Shown: one piece after another, positions 7,336 to 11,401 of the stretch
Layout: every line of letters begins with the position of its first letter
Numbering within the stretch: the first letter of the stretch is position 1
Position numbers and translations under genes: made by a program
Notes under the pieces: generated by a model
Told to the model about the DNA's origin: nothing
Databases searched by the model: none
Seen by the model: only the letters and a program-made list of their open reading frames with translations
Assembly: GCA_903899795.1 (NCBI GenBank)
Contig: CAIUKX010000086.1
Coordinates: 1 to 11,401, forward strand
DNA: 11,401 nucleotides
Reading direction: 5' to 3'
From: an uncultured Flavobacteriales bacterium
GTDB taxonomy: Bacteria; Bacteroidota; Bacteroidia; Flavobacteriales_D; Crocinitomicaceae

Positions 7336-7567
7336 GAAAAATAGAGTAACCAAACATCCTGTAGAAAAGTAGTATACAAAACCATATAATAAAGTCTACA
7401 AACAGACAGAATCCGAAGTACAAATAAATTTATTCATGAAACTTTTTAGAATTTGCAGGGCCTTCAAGTCACAAATTTTCTATACTAAAAGTTGAAGGTT
7501 GTCTACTTTCTCCGAATATGAGTTTTCAATGACCTTATTTTGAATCTAATTTTTCATTTACCAAACT

Positions 7568-10030
7568 ATGAAGCTTACGTTTTTTACCTTATTATTGATT
7601 CTGATACCTTCCTTAATTTGGTCACAGAATCTAACGTACACAACTTCAGTTACGAATAATACGGACTGTGGATGCAATTATAATGGGCCAAAGGTACTGA
7701 TCAATGAATTTTGTGTGCAACCGACTTACGGAAACGGTAGTATTTATGGAAATGATGGCTTAACTCCTATTGATCCAAATTTGTGGGATGGTGAGTGGAT
7801 CGAACTCTATAATCCGAATCCTTGTGAACCTAGTGATATTTCGAATTATATCATTGGAACTACCATCAACATGAATCCTCTTTCGTTTCTAATTCCTCCC
7901 GGAACAGTTATTCCACCAAAAGGATTTGCGGTTATCCGCGGAAATAAATCACCTATTCCGCCATTGGGAACAATTGATATTTTAATAAACAGCACTCAAC
8001 ACATTTGCAGTCAAAATGGTGAACGATTTTGGCTGCCCTCCGAATCTAGTTTAGGTGGGTGGTTTTGCCTTTATTCGGATTGGGGATTAGAAGTAGATGC
8101 AGTAAAATATGGTCCTCAATGGCCTTTTAATACGGATAGCCCTTGTAAGCCTCCCGGGAACAGTGTACCCACCTCCACCTCATTAAACTCTCTGGTCACA
8201 CTTCTTTCAAGTGCTGTTATGATGGATTTTTGCCCGATGGGCACCCCACCGCCACCAAATCCTTCGAACGGTCAGTCATATTTTCGAATGACAGATGGTG
8301 GCCCTTGGTCGTTGTCATGGCATCCTGAAGGATCCTCATATGGTTCCTGTAATGATCCTGCTAACTGTACTCAACCGCAAATCAGTTGTAACGGAACCGC
8401 TTCGATAGCCATGACCTCGGGAACTCCCCCCTATTCATACAACTGGAATACCGTTCCTGTTCAAACTACAGCAACTGCAACTGGATTATGTGCAGGTGAT
8501 TATTGTGCCAATGTTACGGATGCAACAGGAATAACTCAGTTAGTTTGCATTACGATCGCAGATGAATTGTTCAATATGAATGGAATTGTACAGCAAACAT
8601 CATGCGGACAAAACAATGGAAGTACTGTATTTACTCCTGAAGGTACTGGTCCTTTTACTTATACATGGACTCCAAACGTATCGAGTACCAATAGTGGAAG
8701 TAATTTACCGAGCGGAAGTTATCATGTGGTCATTTCTAACGGGAATTGCATCAATGATACTACGATTGTAATATTACCTTCGATTGGATTAAATATCTCA
8801 TTCGACTCTATTCCTGTTAATTGTTCTGCCAATACTGGATCGATCACCGTAAATCCTTCAGGTGGCTCGCTTCCCTACTCCATTGTCTGGAATACAACCG
8901 AAACAACAAATACTATTTCGGTAACAGGAAACACGATGTATTCTATCCTTGTTACAGATGCTTCAGGTTGCAGCACTTCAGATACAATCACTCTTCAAGC
9001 ACCTATTTATCCAACAACGACCTTGTCAGTTAACGATTCAATCTGTGAAGGAGAGTCGATCCATCTATCAGCAACCAATGTTACAAATGCAAGCTTCAAC
9101 TGGATCGGACCCGATAACTTTCAATCCAATCAACAAAATCCAACCAGAGACAATGCAACGCTAATTGATTCGGGCGAATACATCCTAACTGTGGATCTAA
9201 ATGGATGCAAAACGCTAGACACCATTGACGTAATCATCAATAAAAATCCTGTTTTTGACTTTACAATGGAGGTTACAAAGGGATGTCAACCTCTCGAAGT
9301 CCATTTTGACTATAGCTCAGCCCCTGACTTAACTTCCGTGATATGGAATTTCGGAGATAATAATTTATCGAACAACCTCACGAATGTAACACATACTTAC
9401 ACTGGAGCAGGTACCTATAGCTTGGCCTTATTTGGTAAAACAGCTTTCGGATGTTCAAATACCATCATTCATATGGATACAATCCATGTGTATCCTCAAG
9501 CCGAGGCGAGTTTTAGTGTAAATCATCTGACAGCAATGATTGATGATCCAAGTTTTACATTTACAAACACTTCGGTCAATGCAGAAACCTATCTTTGGAA
9601 TTTTGGTGACAAAAATTCATCATTAAGTTTCCAGCCAACCCATTATTATCAACCTATTGCGGGATATTATGATGTGATATTAATCGCCAACAATGAGTTT
9701 AATTGTCCGGATACAGCAAAAGGCACCATCGAAATTATTGAACCTTTGATTTTTTACATACCCAACACTTTCACTCCCGATGGCGATGATTATAATCAAA
9801 TCTTCCAGCCTGTATTTACTTCCGGATTCGACCACAAACAATACGATTTCAAAATTTTTGACCGGTGGGGTGAGCTGGTTTTCGAGACCAAAGATTATAA
9901 AGCAGGATGGAATGGGCATTACAAAAATAGGAGCTGTCAGGACGGAACATATATATGGACAGTGACTTTCAAGGATAGTAATAATGATAAGGTTTATCAA
10001 CACAACGGACATGTCAATTTATTGAGGTAA
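7568..10030 (+). CDS. Large secreted multidomain protein: lamin-tail-like, SprB repeats, PKD, CHU_C (T9SS)
   Basis: An 820-residue secreted or surface protein. A signal peptide (MKLTFFTLLLILIPSLIWSQ) is followed by a lamin-tail-like domain at about 42-185 (VLINEFCVQP, GEWIELYNP, IPPKGFAVIRG, EVDAVKYG). Next are three SprB-like repeats (about 267-331, 338-404 and 409-479) with GTPPYSYNW, GTGPFTYTW and GGSLPYSIVW cores, and an Ig-like segment with a paired-cysteine pattern (480-557). Two PKD domains follow, with WNFGD at 593-597 and 677-681. The gliding-motility-associated CHU_C domain ends the protein (about 727-820: YIPNTFTPDGDDYNQIFQ, FKIFDRWGELVFET, DGTYIWTV, GHVNLLR). This family marks proteins for export by the type IX system. 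Cysteines are frequent, consistent with extracellular disulphides. No catalytic domain is visible, so an adhesin or structural surface role is inferred. Confidence 0.92.
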   Translation: MKLTFFTLLLILIPSLIWSQNLTYTTSVTNNTDCGCNYNGPKVLINEFCVQPTYGNGSIYGNDGLTPIDPNLWDGEWIELYNPNPCEPSDISNYIIGTTINMNPLSFLIPPGTVIPPKGFAVIRGNKSPIPPLGTIDILINSTQHICSQNGERFWLPSESSLGGWFCLYSDWGLEVDAVKYGPQWPFNTDSPCKPPGNSVPTSTSLNSLVTLLSSAVMMDFCPMGTPPPPNPSNGQSYFRMTDGGPWSLSWHPEGSSYGSCNDPANCTQPQISCNGTASIAMTSGTPPYSYNWNTVPVQTTATATGLCAGDYCANVTDATGITQLVCITIADELFNMNGIVQQTSCGQNNGSTVFTPEGTGPFTYTWTPNVSSTNSGSNLPSGSYHVVISNGNCINDTTIVILPSIGLNISFDSIPVNCSANTGSITVNPSGGSLPYSIVWNTTETTNTISVTGNTMYSILVTDASGCSTSDTITLQAPIYPTTTLSVNDSICEGESIHLSATNVTNASFNWIGPDNFQSNQQNPTRDNATLIDSGEYILTVDLNGCKTLDTIDVIINKNPVFDFTMEVTKGCQPLEVHFDYSSAPDLTSVIWNFGDNNLSNNLTNVTHTYTGAGTYSLALFGKTAFGCSNTIIHMDTIHVYPQAEASFSVNHLTAMIDDPSFTFTNTSVNAETYLWNFGDKNSSLSFQPTHYYQPIAGYYDVILIANNEFNCPDTAKGTIEIIEPLIFYIPNTFTPDGDDYNQIFQPVFTSGFDHKQYDFKIFDRWGELVFETKDYKAGWNGHYKNRSCQDGTYIWTVTFKDSNNDKVYQHNGHVNLLR

Positions 10031-10052
10031 GGAGTGAAATTATTTAATGCAT

Positions 10053-10078
10053 AAAAAAAGAGTCCCGAAAGACTCTTT
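10053..10078. terminator. Bidirectional intrinsic terminator
   Basis: AAAGAGTC (10057-10064) pairs perfectly with GACTCTTT (10071-10078) around CCGAAA. The stem is preceded by an A-run (10053-10059), which becomes a T-tract for leftward transcripts. It sits between two converging stop codons, at 10030 and 10108. It is strong for the leftward DUF1003 gene. For the rightward gene the stem's own TTT is followed by AAATACGTTTTT, so it is weaker in that direction. Confidence 0.8.
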
Positions 10079-10107
10079 AAATACGTTTTTAAAATTAGCA
10101 GAAACTT

Positions 10108-10524
10108 TTACGCTTGGGGGTTTTGTTTCATTTCCGCCAACATAGCAATGATTTTATCCAGTTTCTCAACTTCCAGTTTATTCAAAGCAATCGCTAATTC
10201 TTCGATTTCTTGTTTCGCCTGTGCGTTGTTGAGATGATCTGCTTCTGCACTTAAACGATCTCGTTCGTTCTGCCGGTTTTGCGACATCATAATGATGGGT
10301 GCGGCATATGCTGCCTGTGTTGAAAACAACAAATTCAACAAAATAAATGGGTACGGATCCCAATGGTCTATAAATGCTAAAACATTCAATCCCATCCAAA
10401 GTGCTACAAGTACCGTTTGAATGATAATGAATTTCCACGATCCCATGCCATTCGCCACTGAATCTGCTATACGACTCCCAAAATCTAATGATTCTACATG
10501 CTTTTCATGCCAGTTTTTTCTCAT
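10108..10524 (-). CDS. DUF1003 family membrane protein
   Basis: A 138-residue protein matching the DUF1003 family (PF06210), whose function is unknown. Family features are an N-terminal RIADSVANGMGSWKFI (18-33), a first membrane helix at about 31-52 and the signature WDPYPFILLNLLFSTQAAYA (55-74), which leads into the second helix. APIIMMSQNRQNERDR (75-90) follows, then a charged, probably coiled-coil tail (about 91-135) with a heptad-like LEVEKLDKIIAMLAEM stretch. The length is somewhat shorter than many members but no domain appears to be missing. It is transcribed alone, ends at the bidirectional terminator and has a perfect -7 box upstream. It is unrelated in strand or function to the secreted-protein gene it faces. 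Confidence 0.9.
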   Translation of the reverse strand: MRKNWHEKHVESLDFGSRIADSVANGMGSWKFIIIQTVLVALWMGLNVLAFIDHWDPYPFILLNLLFSTQAAYAAPIIMMSQNRQNERDRLSAEADHLNNAQAKQEIEELAIALNKLEVEKLDKIIAMLAEMKQNPQA

Positions 10525-10553
10525 AAGTCAATTGATTTTCATTTAGTTCGAGC

Positions 10554-10561
10554 CAAAACTA
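10554..10561 (-). promoter_or_regulatory. Bacteroidota -7 promoter element for the DUF1003 gene
   Basis: Read leftward this is TAGTTTTG, a full match to TAnnTTTG, 29 bp before the ATG. That leaves room for a short leader of roughly 20-25 nt. No TTG is evident at the -33 distance. Confidence 0.45.
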
Positions 10562-10654
10562 CACAGTGAATGATCTAGTGCTTGTTAATTTTTTGCTATT
10601 TTTTCGATTTTAACAAATGATGCAAAACAAACCTTTGAAGGAACTCATGATCAT

Positions 10655-10690
10655 AAAAAATAAAAATCCGCATCAGGAAACCAATGCGGA
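10655..10690 (-). terminator. Intrinsic terminator of the endotoxin-domain gene
   Basis: Read leftward, TCCGCAT (10690-10684) pairs perfectly with ATGCGGA (10673-10667) around a 10-nt loop that can add GG/CC pairs. It is followed by TTTTTATTTTTT (10666-10655). It lies 27 bp beyond the stop codon and is the strongest intrinsic terminator in the window. Confidence 0.85.
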
Positions 10691-10717
10691 GTATTAGATC
10701 TACTTTTTGAATAACTA

Positions 10718-11401
10718 TCAGGCAATTTGCCCCCATGGCTTTACAACATCAATTACCGTTTTTTGCCAAAAATCGTTGGTTTTATTTTCAATGCCTTTTT
10801 TATAATCTTCCATTTTTTTGATGTCTCTGAACATCGCAACAGGATCAAATGCATGTGAGGCCCTAAGTATTGTCTTGCTTTGAAAATGATCGTAACATTC
10901 TAATTCAGTCACTATAATTACTTTTGGCGGTATAAATCTTTCGGTAGTCCACTGCTTAATTTCAACCCTGTCGATTCGCCACTTAGCTGCCTTTTTAGCT
11001 GCTGCTGTCGCATACGTATAATATTCAGATTTGATCGCTGCGAACTTATTATTGAATGCCTTTTTGTTTTTCTCAGTATCAAATTTATCGCTGAGACTTG
11101 CCACCAGATTACAAACCATCACATGAATGGTAGCCATCGGTGCAAATAGAGGTAGCATTTGACTTATTTTAGCATCATCCGTTGAACCTTCGACAAAAAA
11201 ATGACGATCCGCTTCCAGTATAAGCTGAAAGCTTTTCAAAGCATCATACTGCGTTTTATCCTCCAAATCTTTAATCAAATCCAAGGTAGTTCTATATCCT
11301 TTTAAACGTGTGGAAAGCATTGCCAATTTTTGTTCAAATATTGCTTTATCAACATATTCCTTTATTAGTTCTTTTATCTGATCCCAAAGGGAAGGTTTTT
11401 C
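10718..11401 (-). CDS. Cry delta-endotoxin domain I-like protein, partial (5' end beyond right edge)
   Basis: The frame is open from the right edge to the stop at 10718, giving 227 residues of a longer protein. The TTG at 11324-11326 is an internal Leu26, not a start. By eye it resembles the N-terminal helical, membrane-inserting domain of insecticidal delta-endotoxins (PF03945). An early amphipathic helix, PSLWDQIKELIKEYVDKAI (3-21), resembles Cry helix 3. LPLFAP (83-88) with the hydrophobic helix IHVMVCNLVASLSDKF matches the Cry pattern of IPLFA followed by helix 5 (ANLHLSVLRD). FAAIKSEYYTYATAAAKKAAKW (120-141) matches the SRYNDLT...AVRWYNTGL helix 6 region. Only about 80 residues follow, so the receptor-binding domains II and III appear absent. 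This suggests a domain-I-only, possibly pore-forming protein. No signal peptide can be assessed. Assignment is by motif pattern without a search. Confidence 0.65.
   Translation of the reverse strand, partial: EKPSLWDQIKELIKEYVDKAIFEQKLAMLSTRLKGYRTTLDLIKDLEDKTQYDALKSFQLILEADRHFFVEGSTDDAKISQMLPLFAPMATIHVMVCNLVASLSDKFDTEKNKKAFNNKFAAIKSEYYTYATAAAKKAAKWRIDRVEIKQWTTERFIPPKVIIVTELECYDHFQSKTILRASHAFDPVAMFRDIKKMEDYKKGIENKTNDFWQKTVIDVVKPWGQIA

Noticed and set aside
7078..7353. A separate 91-residue leftward protein beginning MVTLFFHRD
   Set aside because: It only contains the signal peptide of the frameshifted T9SS-cargo gene plus out-of-frame sequence on both sides, so it is part of that pseudogene.
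4112..7507. The shared 9-mer TTGTCTACT in the spacers near 4115 and 7499, considered as a common regulatory site
   Set aside because: Many 9-mers recur by chance in an AT-rich window of this size, and the flanking bases do not align well.
9680..10012. Antisense frame of 110 codons inside the large secreted protein gene
   Set aside because: It is a shadow of the CHU_C and PKD coding sequence, with no independent features.

Overview
The window looks like chromosomal DNA from a member of the Bacteroidota, most likely Flavobacteriales (a Fluviicola or Crocinitomicaceae-like organism is a guess). Three things support this. Two secreted proteins end in type IX secretion system (T9SS) sorting domains, one of type A and one of the gliding-associated CHU_C type. 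Several genes are preceded by sequences like the Bacteroidota -7 element TAnnTTTG, with no clear Shine-Dalgarno sites. The DNA is AT-rich, with a LytS/LytTR-type two-component pair. No tRNA, rRNA, CRISPR array or transposase was seen.

Layout. Positions 1-3985 form a leftward block. From its upstream end it holds rnpA (RNase P protein), an S41 C-terminal processing protease that overlaps rnpA by 26 bp, a Wzy/WaaL-type O-antigen polymerase or ligase, and the start of a small membrane protein cut by the left edge. A GC-rich hairpin repeat separates the protease from the polymerase. A 413-bp gap with a terminator-like hairpin follows, then a rightward LytS-type histidine kinase and LytTR response regulator (4399-6243).

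Next is a leftward secreted T9SS-cargo gene broken by an apparent one-base deletion near 7190 (6401-7284). A rightward 820-residue secreted protein follows (7568-10030), made of a lamin-tail-like domain, SprB-like repeats, PKD domains and a CHU_C domain. It converges on a DUF1003 membrane protein (10108-10524), and the two share a bidirectional terminator. At the right edge is the 3' part of a leftward gene resembling the pore-forming helical domain I of Cry delta-endotoxins, with its own strong terminator.

How the parts relate. The rnpA-protease pair is probably one transcription unit. The kinase and regulator form a self-contained signalling pair whose targets are not shown by the sequence. 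The two T9SS cargo genes are divergently arranged and belong to the cell-surface or secreted repertoire. The Cry-domain-I-like gene is the most unusual item: little sequence follows the helical domain, so it is not a standard three-domain Cry toxin. Its N-terminus lies outside the window.
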